A DNA stretch of 64,000 nucleotides from WHSW01 sp963722175. GTDB lineage: Bacteria > Actinomycetota > Thermoleophilia > Solirubrobacterales > 70-9. The DNA lies in the NCBI GenBank assembly GCA_963722175.1, contig CAVRKA010000003.1, forward strand, positions 248,001 through 312,000. The letters are read 5' to 3'. The position numbers and the translations under genes are program-made. This document shows positions 8,207 through 16,419 of the stretch, one piece after another (the first letter of the stretch is position 1; each line of letters starts with the position of its first letter). The notes below the pieces were generated by a model, which was given only the letters and a program-made list of their open reading frames with translations, had not been told where the DNA came from and did not search any database.

Positions 8207-8617
8207 ATGAACAGCGCGTTCTCGAGCACCAGGACAAGGCTGGCCACTTGCACCGCTGGCGTAGTCCACGCCGACTCGGTCCCGGGATACGAAGGTCACT
8301 TCGAGCACTTCGACGGTGGCTGGACGGTGGGCTTCGAGAGCTACTCGGAGGATGCCGACCTGGCCCCGTACTTCAAGGGGCTCCCGAACGACGAGTGCCA
8401 GTGCGAGCACATGGGCTACGTGATCAAGGGCAAGGTTGCCTTTCGCTCCGGGGACCAAGAAGAGGTCTTCGAAGCGGGCGACGCGTACTACGCCGGCCCG
8501 GGCCATACACCGGTGCTGTACGCCGGCACCGAGGTGGTCGAGTTCAGCCCGACCGAGGAGCTCGGCCGGACGATGGACGTGGTCACCAAGAACATGGAGG
8601 AGAGCGAGTCCTCTTGA
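8207..8617 (+). CDS. Cupin-domain protein
   Basis: 136 residues. The central part has a single small cupin barrel: CQCEHMGYVIKGKVAFRSGD (first cupin motif with its His and Glu/Gly positions) followed by FEAGDAYYAGPGHTPVLYAG and VVEFSPTEEL. CECEH-like residues (Cys, Cys, His) may contribute metal ligands. The C-terminal tail is acidic. Similar proteins are stand-alone ligand- or metal-binding cupins; no enzyme activity can be assigned. A GTG at 8186 would add seven residues; ATG at 8207 is preferred. A GC-rich hairpin follows the stop. It stands alone between the relic and the arsR operon. Confidence 0.75.
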   Translation: MNSAFSSTRTRLATCTAGVVHADSVPGYEGHFEHFDGGWTVGFESYSEDADLAPYFKGLPNDECQCEHMGYVIKGKVAFRSGDQEEVFEAGDAYYAGPGHTPVLYAGTEVVEFSPTEELGRTMDVVTKNMEESESS

Positions 8618-8624
8618 GGGCTGT

Positions 8625-8653
8625 GCCCGGGCGCTCCGCGCGGGCGCCCGGGC
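8625..8653. terminator. GC-rich hairpin after the cupin gene
   Basis: GCCCGGGCGC and GCGCCCGGGC form a perfect 10-bp stem with a 9-base loop, 8 bases after the cupin stop. There is no T run, which is common for actinobacterial terminators. Confidence 0.6.
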
Positions 8654-8781
8654 CGCCCAGGTAACGGTCCTCTCCCGCGCTCGGCGACACGCGCGCACTC
8701 GCGGGCGAACCGCACCCGCACTCCGGCGCGACTCGCGCCCCCTGCCTTGCGTTCTGAACGCCGATCGTATTTAATGGTGAC

Positions 8782-8791
8782 GTTAATTAAC
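8782..8791. promoter_or_regulatory. AT-rich palindrome upstream of arsR, probable operator
   Basis: GTTAATTAAC lies 11 bases before the arsR ATG inside a short AT-rich patch that also contains ATTTAATGGTGACG. ArsR-type repressors bind such short palindromes over their own promoter. Exact promoter elements are not resolvable. Confidence 0.5.
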
Positions 8792-8802
8792 CGGACCGTT
8801 AG

Positions 8803-9135
8803 ATGCCGCCCGACAAACTCAGCCTCACCTTCGCCGCTCTCGCCGACCCGACCCGACGCTCGATCCTGTCCCGCCTCGCTGAGGGCCAAGCGACAGTGGC
8901 CGAGCTCGCGGAGCCGTTCCCGGTGAGCGCTCCGGCCATCTCGCGCCATCTGAAGGTGCTCGAGCGCGCGGGGCTGATCACTCGCAGCCGAGAGGCACAA
9001 TGGCGACCGAGCCAGATGCAGGCCGCCCCACTCGACGAGGCCGTCGAGTGGATGCAGTCGCGAAAGCAGCGCTGGGAGGCACGAATGGATCGACTCGACG
9101 CCCACCTGGCAAATCAAGGAGAAAACGATGACTGA
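8803..9135 (+). CDS. ArsR-family regulator (SdpR/AHSA1-linked type)
   Basis: 110 residues: LSLTFAALADPTRRSILSRL, AELAEPFPVSAPAISRHLKV (recognition helix) and LERAGLITRSREAQWRP. This is the ArsR subgroup without metal-binding cysteines that is typically co-transcribed with an AHSA1/SRPBCC protein. The next gene begins inside its end (8-base overlap at 9128-9135) and is exactly such a protein. The regulator probably represses its own operon through the palindrome at 8782. The inducer is unknown. Confidence 0.9.
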   Translation: MPPDKLSLTFAALADPTRRSILSRLAEGQATVAELAEPFPVSAPAISRHLKVLERAGLITRSREAQWRPSQMQAAPLDEAVEWMQSRKQRWEARMDRLDAHLANQGENDD

Positions 9136-9589
9136 CCCGACCCCCGCCGCAGCTGCTCAGGAGGTCCTGATCACGCGCATCTTTGAAGCGCCCCGCGAGC
9201 GCGTCTTCAACGCCTGGACCGACCCCCACCAGGTGGCGGCCTGGTACGGGCCAGAGCACATGGACGCGCCGCGCGAGCGGATCCGGATTGACCCGCGCGT
9301 CGGTGGGCGCTGGGAACTTACGATGGTCGAGCGCGACGGCGGCCGCGAGTTCTCGATCGGCTACGAGATCGTCGAACTAATCGAACCGGAGCTGATCGTG
9401 ATGCGCTCGGACCCAATGCCGGAGATGGGCATGCACGATCCGGTGACGGTCCGCGTCGAGTTTCACGACCACGGCGAGAAGACGCGGATGACGCTCAGCG
9501 ACGGGCCGTATCCAGCCCCGGGGCCCGGGCATGCCGAGGCGGGCTGGAACGCCGCCTTCGACAAGCTCGCGGGTTTCATCGGCGGCTAG
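9128..9589 (+). CDS. AHSA1/SRPBCC-domain protein
   Basis: 153 residues: VLITRIFEAPRERVFNAWTD, PHQVAAWYGPEHMDAPRERI, GGRWELTMVERDG, ISYEIVE-like FSIGYEIVELIEPELIVMRS and, near the end, the terminal helix GWNAAFDKLAGFI. The pattern is that of the AHSA1 (activator of Hsp90 ATPase homologue 1-like) branch of the SRPBCC fold. It is co-translated with ArsR. Family members bind hydrophobic ligands. Its end overlaps the converging SRPBCC gene by 14 bases, which is tight packing. Confidence 0.87.
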   Translation: MTDPTPAAAAQEVLITRIFEAPRERVFNAWTDPHQVAAWYGPEHMDAPRERIRIDPRVGGRWELTMVERDGGREFSIGYEIVELIEPELIVMRSDPMPEMGMHDPVTVRVEFHDHGEKTRMTLSDGPYPAPGPGHAEAGWNAAFDKLAGFIGG

Positions 9590-10025
9590 ATCCCTCGAGG
9601 ACCTGCTTCAGTCGGGCCAGGTCCTTGCGATTCGCGCGGCGCACTGCCGGCGCCATGATCGGCGCGAGCACGCGCGAGAACCCGGATGGCTCGCCGCGGT
9701 TTCGAAGTCGCATCACCGTTGCTTCATACGGCCCGTCCTCCCAGGTGTAGGTCGTCTCCATGGCCATCGGCCCATCGGTGGTGGCCATCACGAACCGCTC
9801 GCTGGGGACGAGCTCGATCACCTCATAGACGTAAGAGAGCTGGCGGCCGAGAAAGCTCGCCGAGAACGCGAACCGGGACCCGACCGCTAGGGGCGGCTCG
9901 GTCTCCCACTCGGCGGATTCGATGTTCTCGTACCACTCGGTCGCGTTGGCTGGATCGCATGCGTAGGCTGCCACCTCGGCCCGCGGTCGCGCGATGCTCG
10001 TCTCGGTCTCGACATCGATCGCCAT
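9576..10025 (-). CDS. SRPBCC-family protein
   Basis: 149 residues from the internal ATG at 10025, chosen because MAIDVETETSIARPRAEVAA opens the SRPBCC fold directly; the upstream extension is Cys/Arg-rich and unlike a domain. Continuing features: DPANATEWYENIESAEWETE, VGSRFAFSASFLGRQLSYVY, ERFVMATTDGPMAMETTYTW and a C-terminal helix rich in Arg. It is the third SRPBCC protein of island 1 and the only one without an adjacent regulator of its own. Ligand unknown. Confidence 0.75.
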   Translation of the reverse strand: MAIDVETETSIARPRAEVAAYACDPANATEWYENIESAEWETEPPLAVGSRFAFSASFLGRQLSYVYEVIELVPSERFVMATTDGPMAMETTYTWEDGPYEATVMRLRNRGEPSGFSRVLAPIMAPAVRRANRKDLARLKQVLEGSSRR

Positions 10026-10154
10026 CAGGCGCCAACAAAAGCAGAACCCGCAGGAGGGCACCCGAGCGCGCGATCGAGCCACTCGAGTACAACGCGCCAG
10101 CACTCCCAGAGACGTGCCCTGATGGTGACCGCCCGGCTCCTTGCCGAGGGGCGG

Positions 10155-10691
10155 TTAATCCCAGTCCCCGGGATCATCCGGATCCAACACCAGCGGGTCG
10201 GCGTGCTGGCTTCCTTCGAGGGCGGCGATGATGAGCTCGAGCTGGCTGCTTAGCTGCCCTCGCATGGCCGGCAGGTAAAGCGGACTGCCGCCATGGCCGA
10301 GCAGGTCCTCGAGCATTGCCATACCCCTCGCGTAGACCGGAGCGCCCGAGCGCAGCAGCTCCCACACACGCAAGAGAAGCGGCTCCGCGGTCGCGACCTC
10401 GCCGCGGTCGGGCTCGACAGCCACACAGAACCCACGCGGGGGTCGGGTCGGGGTGGCGAGGATCTCTGCGACCCAATTGGCCAGCTTGTAACGGACGCGC
10501 TCGCTGGTCAGGCGAGCTGCGCGATGGGCGAGTGGTCGGGACGCGCACGGGTCCGCGCCCGCGGCGAGGGCGGCGTCGAGGCTCGAGCGCCGGACGCCCG
10601 CTCGCATCGCGATCAGCCAACTTGGCTGGTGTCCGACCGCGCGGTCCAGAACGGGAACCGGGGTGAGATCGACGCTCCCAAAATCGCGCAT
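10155..10691 (-). CDS. Hypothetical protein, mostly helical
   Basis: 178 residues, not recognised. The N-terminus PVPVLDRAVGHQPSWLIAMR is followed by Ala/Arg-rich helices, a segment RVRYKLANWVAEILATPTRP, and an acidic end (DPLVLDPDDPGDWD). There are no signal peptide, membrane segment or metal motifs. Codon use has the strong GC3 preference of neighbouring genes, which supports coding. No operon partner: the nearest genes are on either side at over 120 bases. Confidence 0.5.
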   Translation of the reverse strand: MRDFGSVDLTPVPVLDRAVGHQPSWLIAMRAGVRRSSLDAALAAGADPCASRPLAHRAARLTSERVRYKLANWVAEILATPTRPPRGFCVAVEPDRGEVATAEPLLLRVWELLRSGAPVYARGMAMLEDLLGHGGSPLYLPAMRGQLSSQLELIIAALEGSQHADPLVLDPDDPGDWD

Positions 10692-11164
10692 CGGTCACAC
10701 CCGCTTGACGGAGGAGCTTCGGTGTACTTGTCCCACTGAAAACCTCCCGGTTCGGCGATATCGTCGCCGACCAGACTTCCCGGCACACCAGGATTGAGGG
10801 TACCGCCGGTCGCCGCCCGGCGCCACGCTGCATTGGCGTTTACCCAGGGCGGCGATTTGGCAAGGCGCCGCCGAGCGCGGCGCCGCCACGCGAGCGACCA
10901 GTCAGGCGTCTCGGCCCGAGCAAGGCGCCGACAGTGCTCTCCGCCCTGAGTACCCGCAGGGACCAGTCGACGGTCGCAGGCTGCTCGCCCGACGGAATAT
11001 GCTTGCAACAGACAGGGACCAGCCGCCCTCGAGACTTTCCGTTTCTCTCACTTGACCGCGCGGCAACTTTGGGAGAGACGAGAAGTGGAGCCAGCGATGG
11101 CTACCGACGAAGCAGCGGCGCCGGGCACGCACCTGGCCAGCAGGCCGCAACGATCTCGAGGGGA
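10692..11164. other. Gene-poor stretch in island 1
   Basis: 473 bases. I see no supported gene. Short GC hairpin-like runs occur (for example around 10861-10885, GGCGCCGCCGAGCGCGGCGC). The right end must contain the promoter and perhaps the true start of the MpsC-type gene, since its frame is open upstream of 11165. Confidence 0.4.
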
Positions 11165-11506
11165 ATGGTGCAGCTCCTCACCAAGTACGCCGGACGGGGC
11201 CCGACGAAGGCCCGGACCACGATTGGCCGCGATCATGTACTCGTCGTCCTCGCGGACACGCTCACCCGGGCCGAGCGAATTCTGGTCGACAACGGCCATT
11301 GGGCCGGCGTGGATCAACAGCGGTCCGCGATCCAGGACGTCATGCGGCCCGAAGCGATCAAGCTCGTCGAGGAGGCGCTGTATCGCGATGTCGTCGGCTT
11401 CATGAGCGCCAATCACGGCGATCCAGACCTCGGGGCCGAGGTCTTCATTCTTGGGCCTTCCGAGGATGCCGAAACCGGCCTCCACGAGGCCGAGACATCC
11501 GAATAG
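11165..11506 (+). CDS. MpsC-type (DUF2294) domain protein
   Basis: 113 residues: MVQLLTKYAGRGPTKARTTI, HVLVVLADTLTRAERILVDN and VVGFMSANHGDPDLGAEVFI, the full DUF2294 pattern now named after MpsC of a sodium/bicarbonate-linked membrane-potential system in firmicutes. In most genomes the domain stands alone and its biochemical role is open. The frame is open further upstream and the residues just before the Met (GQQAATISRG) also resemble the family, so the true start, possibly a TTG, may be up to about 30 residues earlier. It is the last gene before att remnant 2. Confidence 0.78.
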   Translation: MVQLLTKYAGRGPTKARTTIGRDHVLVVLADTLTRAERILVDNGHWAGVDQQRSAIQDVMRPEAIKLVEEALYRDVVGFMSANHGDPDLGAEVFILGPSEDAETGLHEAETSE

Positions 11507-11653
11507 CCGGCGAGCGTGCGGCCATCACCGAATTGATCCAGCAACGGCCCTCGGGCGGTTGGACGCCGCGGAGCGTCCTTCGCCCGCTTGCCCCGCAATG
11601 TGTTGCCCCGGGATTACTGCGATCGAGGACGACCGAGTCCCGTCACCGGAAAA

Positions 11654-11672
11654 CCCCCGCAATTGCGGAGGT
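11654..11672. terminator. Stem-loop carried next to tRNA-Gly remnant 2
   Basis: ACCCCCGCAATTGCGGAGGT with A/T runs on both sides: it reads as an intrinsic terminator for minus-strand transcripts leaving a tRNA-Gly gene, and also works in the other direction. The same stem, perfectly paired, lies beside remnant 3 (16909), and about 50 bases further left are also shared. It is probably the tRNA terminator that travelled with the attachment site. Confidence 0.65.
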
Positions 11673-11679
11673 TTTCAGA

Positions 11680-11720
11680 GCGGCTGATGGGATTCGAACC
11701 CACGACCTTCTGCATGGCAA
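11680..11720 (-). repeat. tRNA-Gly 3'-end remnant 2 (candidate att site)
   Basis: 41 bases identical to 19938-19978 of the intact tRNA-Gly, same orientation, lacking the 5' half. Identity with remnant 3 extends left through CAGAGCGG and the terminator. To the right, TTA is shared with remnant 1. Confidence 0.85.
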
Positions 11721-12219
11721 TTAGATCAAGGGTTTGCGGTGGGTTGCGGCTGCTCCCTCTCTTCCTGCTCATCCGCGGTTTCGTCGCGTAGACGCCACTC
11801 GTGGCTTGCGGATGTTTATGGACGTGCTGTTGCCCCCGTGTTGCCCTGAGAGACAGCGCGGTCGGACCGCCGAACGACGGCCGCTTCGGCGTAGAGCAAG
11901 AGCCCGCCCTCCGTCGCCAGGAGTCCCCGTGCTCGTCCGACTCGGGCATCTCGGCATCACGCCTGCTTTGCTCGCCAGGCCTGATCTGAGGCGCGAATCT
12001 GGACTATCGCGGCGCGACGAGAGCGGTCGCCTCGTCACCGCCGGCTCGGAGATGATCGGAAGTCCTCCGGTCCGGAAACTCGGCCCATTGTGGAGGGGGA
12101 TGCCTCCCCCGGGCTCGAACCAGAAGCGCCGAGTCGCGGGTGTGCTCCCACGGATGGTCGCATCCGTTTCTGCTCATGGTGCCGGCGCCCCAGACAGCGC
12201 GCAGGCCGATCCCCCGAGG

Positions 12220-12238
12220 CCCGGGCGCGGCGCCCGGG
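12220..12238. terminator. GC-rich hairpin after the FAD oxidoreductase gene
   Basis: CCCGGGCGC, one G, GCGCCCGGG: a perfect 9-bp stem 28 bases beyond the stop codon on the minus strand. Without a T run but well placed as a terminator. Confidence 0.6.
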
Positions 12239-12265
12239 ATCTCGAAACTCCGTACCCGACGGATC

Positions 12266-13531
12266 TCAGATCTGTCCGACCGTGATCGGCCTGCCGCGCT
12301 CGGCCAGCCCCGCGTTCACCGCCGCGGCGCGGGCGATGGCCGTGGGCGCAAGGAATCGACGGACGGGAATGCTTCGCACGAGGAAGCTCTCGAGGTGGCG
12401 AGCGGTCCGGGCGTCCTTGGTCGCCGCCGAGAAGAGCAGTCGCTCGATCGGGGTCGGGGGCTTCGCGAGGGCGCCCGCGTTCAGCATCCGCACGTGGCCC
12501 ATCAGCCTGCGCCGGTGGGTGCGGCGGTAGCGCCGCAGCCCGGTGCTCAGGGTTTCGTTTCCCCTCAGTGCGGGTGTCGTCGCATCGACGAGCCACCCTG
12601 CGCTTTGCAGTGCGAACCCGCAGCCGATCGCAAGCACCGGGTCGCAGGTGATCGCTGCGTCGCCGGCTAGGGCGACGCCGTGCCGTGGCACGGTCGCGCG
12701 CACGATCGGCGTGTAGTCGGTGTAGCCGACGTGCTTCGAGACCCGGCGCGCCTCGCCGAGAAACTCGCCGCCGGCGAGCTGCTCTAGATACCCGTCGAAG
12801 CCCGCGCCGCGATCGGCCTTGAACGCCGCCTGGCGATCCTTGTGAGGGAACTCTGCGACCAAGGTGATCCCGTCGTCGTTTGGCGACAGAAAGAGGACAT
12901 CAGGGCCCTTGATGAAGGCGAGGGCGCGATCGCCGTCGAGCTCGATGCCCTCGTAGTACGCCATGTAGCAGAAGCGGTTGTTCCGATGGCGGCGCTCACG
13001 GGCGTTGGCGAGTTTCGCGACCTTCGAGTTGCGACCGTCGGCGCCGACGACGAGCGGCGCGTGCACCTTGGTCTCGTGGCCGGCTCGATCGCGGACGACG
13101 ACGCCGTGGACCGAACCGCCCTCCTCGATCAGCTCCACTGCGCTCGAACCCCCGAAATAGGTCACGCCCGTGGTCTCGCGGGCGAGCGCCCGGATCATCG
13201 GGTCCAGCTTCGAGCGGCGAATGCTGTACCCGTAGGGCGCCCGCTCGCCGGCCTCCGGCCGGGCGCGACACCAGCCCCATTCGGTGCTGAGATCGGCACC
13301 GTTTCGAACCGCGCCGGCGCTCTCGACCGCCCCGGCGAGCCCCAGTCGCTCGAAGACGGGAACCGCGCTCGCCTGGATGAAGTGGCCACAGAGCCGCTTG
13401 TAGGCGTCCGGTTCCGAGCTCTTCTCGACCAGTGCCACCGTGAGGCCGTTCTGCCCATACATCCGCGCAGCGGCGCATCCCGCCAAGCTTGCGCCCACCA
13501 CCGCTACGTCCACTTCCACTCGCTTGCTCAT
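12266..13531 (-). CDS. FAD-dependent oxidoreductase of the geranylgeranyl-reductase/UbiH-like type
   Basis: 421 residues. The N-terminal Rossmann motif is VDVAVVGASLAGCAAARMYG (GxGxxG variant GASLAG, with A replacing G in the first position), with the acidic end of strand two in VALVEKSSE. Mid-protein VVGADGRNSKVAKLA is the conserved DG motif, and GVALAGDAAITCDPVLAIGC is the FAD-contacting GD motif with the downstream P. The substrate face is variable, so hydroxylase, halogenase-like or double-bond reductase roles cannot be separated. It is divergent from a LuxR-family regulator, 26 bases apart, which suggests shared control. Confidence 0.82.
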   Translation of the reverse strand: MSKRVEVDVAVVGASLAGCAAARMYGQNGLTVALVEKSSEPDAYKRLCGHFIQASAVPVFERLGLAGAVESAGAVRNGADLSTEWGWCRARPEAGERAPYGYSIRRSKLDPMIRALARETTGVTYFGGSSAVELIEEGGSVHGVVVRDRAGHETKVHAPLVVGADGRNSKVAKLANARERRHRNNRFCYMAYYEGIELDGDRALAFIKGPDVLFLSPNDDGITLVAEFPHKDRQAAFKADRGAGFDGYLEQLAGGEFLGEARRVSKHVGYTDYTPIVRATVPRHGVALAGDAAITCDPVLAIGCGFALQSAGWLVDATTPALRGNETLSTGLRRYRRTHRRRLMGHVRMLNAGALAKPPTPIERLLFSAATKDARTARHLESFLVRSIPVRRFLAPTAIARAAAVNAGLAERGRPITVGQI

Positions 13532-13557
13532 CTCAGGCCTCCTCCGGATCGCTGACG

Positions 13558-16419
13558 ATGCGATCCTCGGGCCCAGGCGCGAGTATTCGCATCGTGCAGG
13601 GGGACGAAGACTTTTCCGCTCAGCCCCGAAGGACGCTCGACCTGCTAGAGCGCGAGGGCGAGATCGGGACCCTGCGGGCGCAACTCGAGGGCGCCGTCAA
13701 CGGCGAGGGCACGATGACCGCGGTGATCGGACCCGCCGGGATCGGCAAGAGCAGCCTTCTCGCCGTCGCCCGGCAGGAGGCGCAGGCAAGCGGGTTTCTG
13801 ACGCTCGCTGCTCGCGGAGGGGAACTCGAGCGCGACTACGGCTTCGGCGTCACACGACAGCTTTTCGAGCACCCCGTGGCCGAGCTGCCATCGGCCGACC
13901 GCCGAGCCCTGCTCGGCGGTCCCGCCGCGCGGGCGAGGGCGGCCCTCGGCCTGGAAGCCCACTCGGCGGTGGCGGAGTTCGAGGAGAGCTACGCCGTTCT
14001 CCACGGGCTCTACTGGCTCGCCGCGAATCTGTCCGAGCGTCGCCCGTGCCTGTTGCTGGTCGACGATCTGCATTGGTCCGACGCCGCCTCGCTGCGATTC
14101 CTCGCCTACCTGCAGCGGCGACTGGAGGCGCACCCGATCGCGGTCATTGTGGCCACACGCCCGATCGTCGAGTCACCCGATCCGGTCGCGCTCGACCAGG
14201 TCGTCGGCTTGCCTGGGGTAACGCAGGTGATGCCGGGCTTGCTGAGCCGGCGGGCGGTCGGCACCCTGCTCGAGGCGGTGCTCGAGGACGCGGCGAACGA
14301 CGTTGCTCACTCGGTGTTCGACTCGACCGGCGGCAACCCGTTCCTCTGCCGCCTCGCCGCCGCCGGAATCGCGGAGGGACGCAACCTGACAACCGACTCG
14401 AGCGCGGCCGTGATCACTCGCCGGATCGGACCGCTCGACGAGGCGTGCGAGGCGCTTGCCCGAGCCGTCGCCGTGCTCGGCACCGACGTTCCGTTGACAC
14501 GGGCAGCCACCCTCGCCGAGCTGGACGAGGACGGGGCTTCTGCCGCCGCGGATGCCCTGGTCGGGCGGGGCGTGCTCGCCCCGGGGACCGTGCTCGAGTT
14601 CACCCATCCGCTGGTGCGGGAGGCCGTGCGGGAGGGGATCGCACCGCTCGAGCGCGCCGGCATGCACCAGCGCGCGGCTGAGCTCCTGCGGGACGAGCGC
14701 GCCTCCGAGGAGGAGATCGCCGTTCACCTGCTCTCGGCGCCCCCGGGCGGCGTGCCCGACTTCGTCGAGACTTTCAGCCGCGCCGCACACACGGCCGCTA
14801 CCAAGGGCGACCCGGCGACGGCCGCGACCTACCTGCGCAGGGCTCTCGCCGAACCGCTCGATGACGACGTGCACGCCGCGCTGGAACTCCAGCTGGGTGA
14901 GGTCGAGCTGCAGGCGGGAGATCCCCAGCGGGCGGCCGCGCACCTCGACGCGGGCCGGGACTCGATCGATCGCAGCGACGAGCGGGTTCGGGCGACGCGC
15001 CTGCTGGCGATGGCGCGGATGTCGACGGGCGATTACGAGCCCGCAGTGACGCTGCTGCGCGAGGCCGCCGATGGCCTGGCGGGAGCGGACCCCGAGCTCG
15101 GGATGCGCCTCGAGGGAGAGCTCTTCCAGTGCGCGATGATGCTGCCGGAGACCTATCAGGAGGTCAGCGCACGGCTGGATGCCAGTGACCCCGACGTCGA
15201 CGGCCGCACCCCTGGGGAGCGCTCCCTGCTCACGGCGTTCGCAACCAGTGCATGCATCCGCGGGCAAAGCGCCGAGCGGGTTCGGACGCTGGCATGGCGA
15301 GCCCTCGATCGAGGCCTGCTCGACGACCGCGGGCCCTTCTCCTCGGTGTGGACGAACGCCGTCTACCCACTGATTTTCGCGGAGGGGTTCACCGAGGCCG
15401 AGTCGGTCGTGGCGGCGGTCATGGAGCGCGCCGTACGGGAGGCCGACCCCCTCGTGTTCGTGCGAGCGCTGACCGTGTCAGCCCTGCTTCGCATGAAGCA
15501 GGGAGCGATGCGCGAGGCGGAGGCCGACGCCCGGCGTGCTGTCGAGCTGGGCCGCGAGATGGCGGTTCCGGCTGCGCTGCTCGCGAGCTGGCCGCTGGCA
15601 GAGGCGCTCGCCGAGCGGGGGGCCGCGGACGACCCGGAGGACCTGTTGGCAGTGGCCGCCGAGGCAGGGCGTGTCACGTTCATGGCGGGCTGGGCACATC
15701 TGGCGCGCGCTCGATTGCGCTTCTCGCAGGGCGAGATCGAGCAGGCGATCGCCGAGCTCCGCAAGCTGCAGGAGCGCGAGGCGCGCTGGAACGCCTGGAA
15801 CCCCGCGATGTTTCCGTATCGCCCGCTGCTTGCGTTGGCGCTGTGGAGAACGGGAGAGGCGGAGGAGGCACGGACGGTTGCCGAGACCGACCTCGAGCTT
15901 GCCCGGCGCTGGGGAGCGCCGGGCGCGCTGGCGGCCTCGACGCGGACCCTTGGCCTGCTGGCCGGGGAGCCTGACCTGCTGCGCGAAAGCGTTGCCCTGG
16001 CCGAGCGCTCCGGGGGCGAGCTCGAGCATGCCCGCTCCCTCTTTGAGCTCGGGGCGGCGATCCGGCGCGATGGTCGGCGATCGGAGGCACGCGAGCCGCT
16101 CTATGCCGCGCTCGACAAGGCCCACCGCTGCGGCGCCACCGTCCTTGCGAAGCGTGCTCGTGAAGAGCTCGTCGCGACCGGGGCCCGCCCGCGCCGCGCC
16201 GTCCGCACCGGCATCGACGCGCTAACGCCGAGCGAGCTCCGCGTCGCCCGCATGGCTGCCGCGGGAATGACGAACCCCGAGATCGCCCAGGAGCTGTTCG
16301 TCACCATTCGAACTGTGCAGACCCACCTGACGAGCACCTATCGGAAGCTGGAGATCACATCGCGAAGTGAGCTCGAAGCAGTCCTCGAGGGTTCGCCGCC
16401 GCATCAGGCTGGGACGTGA
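13558..16419 (+). CDS. LAL-type LuxR-family regulator (AAA ATPase plus TPR-like plus HTH)
   Basis: About 953 residues. The N-terminal ATPase opens with LLEREGEIGTLRAQLEGAVN, Walker A is VIGPAGIGKSSLL and Walker B is CLLLVDDLHWSD. The long middle is made of helical repeats (TPR/MalT-like). The C-terminus is a LuxR helix-turn-helix: LTPSELRVARMAAAGMTNPE, IAQELFVTIRTVQTHLTSTY and RKLEITSRSEL. LAL regulators act as ATP-dependent activators whose sensor is the repeat region. The ATG at 13558 is preferred because the GTG/ATG at 13489 would overlap the divergent oxidoreductase gene. It most likely controls that gene. Confidence 0.9.
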   Translation: MRSSGPGASIRIVQGDEDFSAQPRRTLDLLEREGEIGTLRAQLEGAVNGEGTMTAVIGPAGIGKSSLLAVARQEAQASGFLTLAARGGELERDYGFGVTRQLFEHPVAELPSADRRALLGGPAARARAALGLEAHSAVAEFEESYAVLHGLYWLAANLSERRPCLLLVDDLHWSDAASLRFLAYLQRRLEAHPIAVIVATRPIVESPDPVALDQVVGLPGVTQVMPGLLSRRAVGTLLEAVLEDAANDVAHSVFDSTGGNPFLCRLAAAGIAEGRNLTTDSSAAVITRRIGPLDEACEALARAVAVLGTDVPLTRAATLAELDEDGASAAADALVGRGVLAPGTVLEFTHPLVREAVREGIAPLERAGMHQRAAELLRDERASEEEIAVHLLSAPPGGVPDFVETFSRAAHTAATKGDPATAATYLRRALAEPLDDDVHAALELQLGEVELQAGDPQRAAAHLDAGRDSIDRSDERVRATRLLAMARMSTGDYEPAVTLLREAADGLAGADPELGMRLEGELFQCAMMLPETYQEVSARLDASDPDVDGRTPGERSLLTAFATSACIRGQSAERVRTLAWRALDRGLLDDRGPFSSVWTNAVYPLIFAEGFTEAESVVAAVMERAVREADPLVFVRALTVSALLRMKQGAMREAEADARRAVELGREMAVPAALLASWPLAEALAERGAADDPEDLLAVAAEAGRVTFMAGWAHLARARLRFSQGEIEQAIAELRKLQEREARWNAWNPAMFPYRPLLALALWRTGEAEEARTVAETDLELARRWGAPGALAASTRTLGLLAGEPDLLRESVALAERSGGELEHARSLFELGAAIRRDGRRSEAREPLYAALDKAHRCGATVLAKRAREELVATGARPRRAVRTGIDALTPSELRVARMAAAGMTNPEIAQELFVTIRTVQTHLTSTYRKLEITSRSELEAVLEGSPPHQAGT

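Larger units (their letters stand above)
2368..11679. mobile_element. Putative tRNA-Gly island 1 (about 9.3 kb, no integrase seen)
   Basis: Bounded by tRNA-Gly 3'-end copies at 2368 and 11680 in direct orientation, the signature of tyrosine-recombinase integration into a tRNA 3' end. Cargo: two PF03640 lipoproteins, MarR plus SRPBCC, an unknown lipoprotein, response regulator and kinase, a sulfite oxidase relic, cupin, ArsR plus AHSA1, SRPBCC, a hypothetical protein and an MpsC-type protein. No integrase, excisionase, replication or transfer gene is recognisable, so it may be a decayed or trans-mobilised element. Confidence 0.6.
11507..12265. other. Island junction without genes (contains att remnant 2)
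   Basis: 759 bases. From left to right: an 18-base repeat of 694-711 (11554-11571), a palindromic terminator (11654), tRNA-Gly remnant 2 (11680-11720), the conserved TTGCGG-bearing arm (to about 11850), then sequence without features up to the hairpin at 12220. No integrase fragment was recognised in any frame. Confidence 0.6.

Noticed and set aside
10692..11164. Possible transposase or integrase remains in the gene-poor part of island 1
   Set aside because: No DDE, HUH or tyrosine-recombinase motif could be found in any frame.
12080..12170. GGTTCGAGCC on the minus strand, a possible T arm of another tRNA
   Set aside because: No matching anticodon or acceptor stem can be folded around it.
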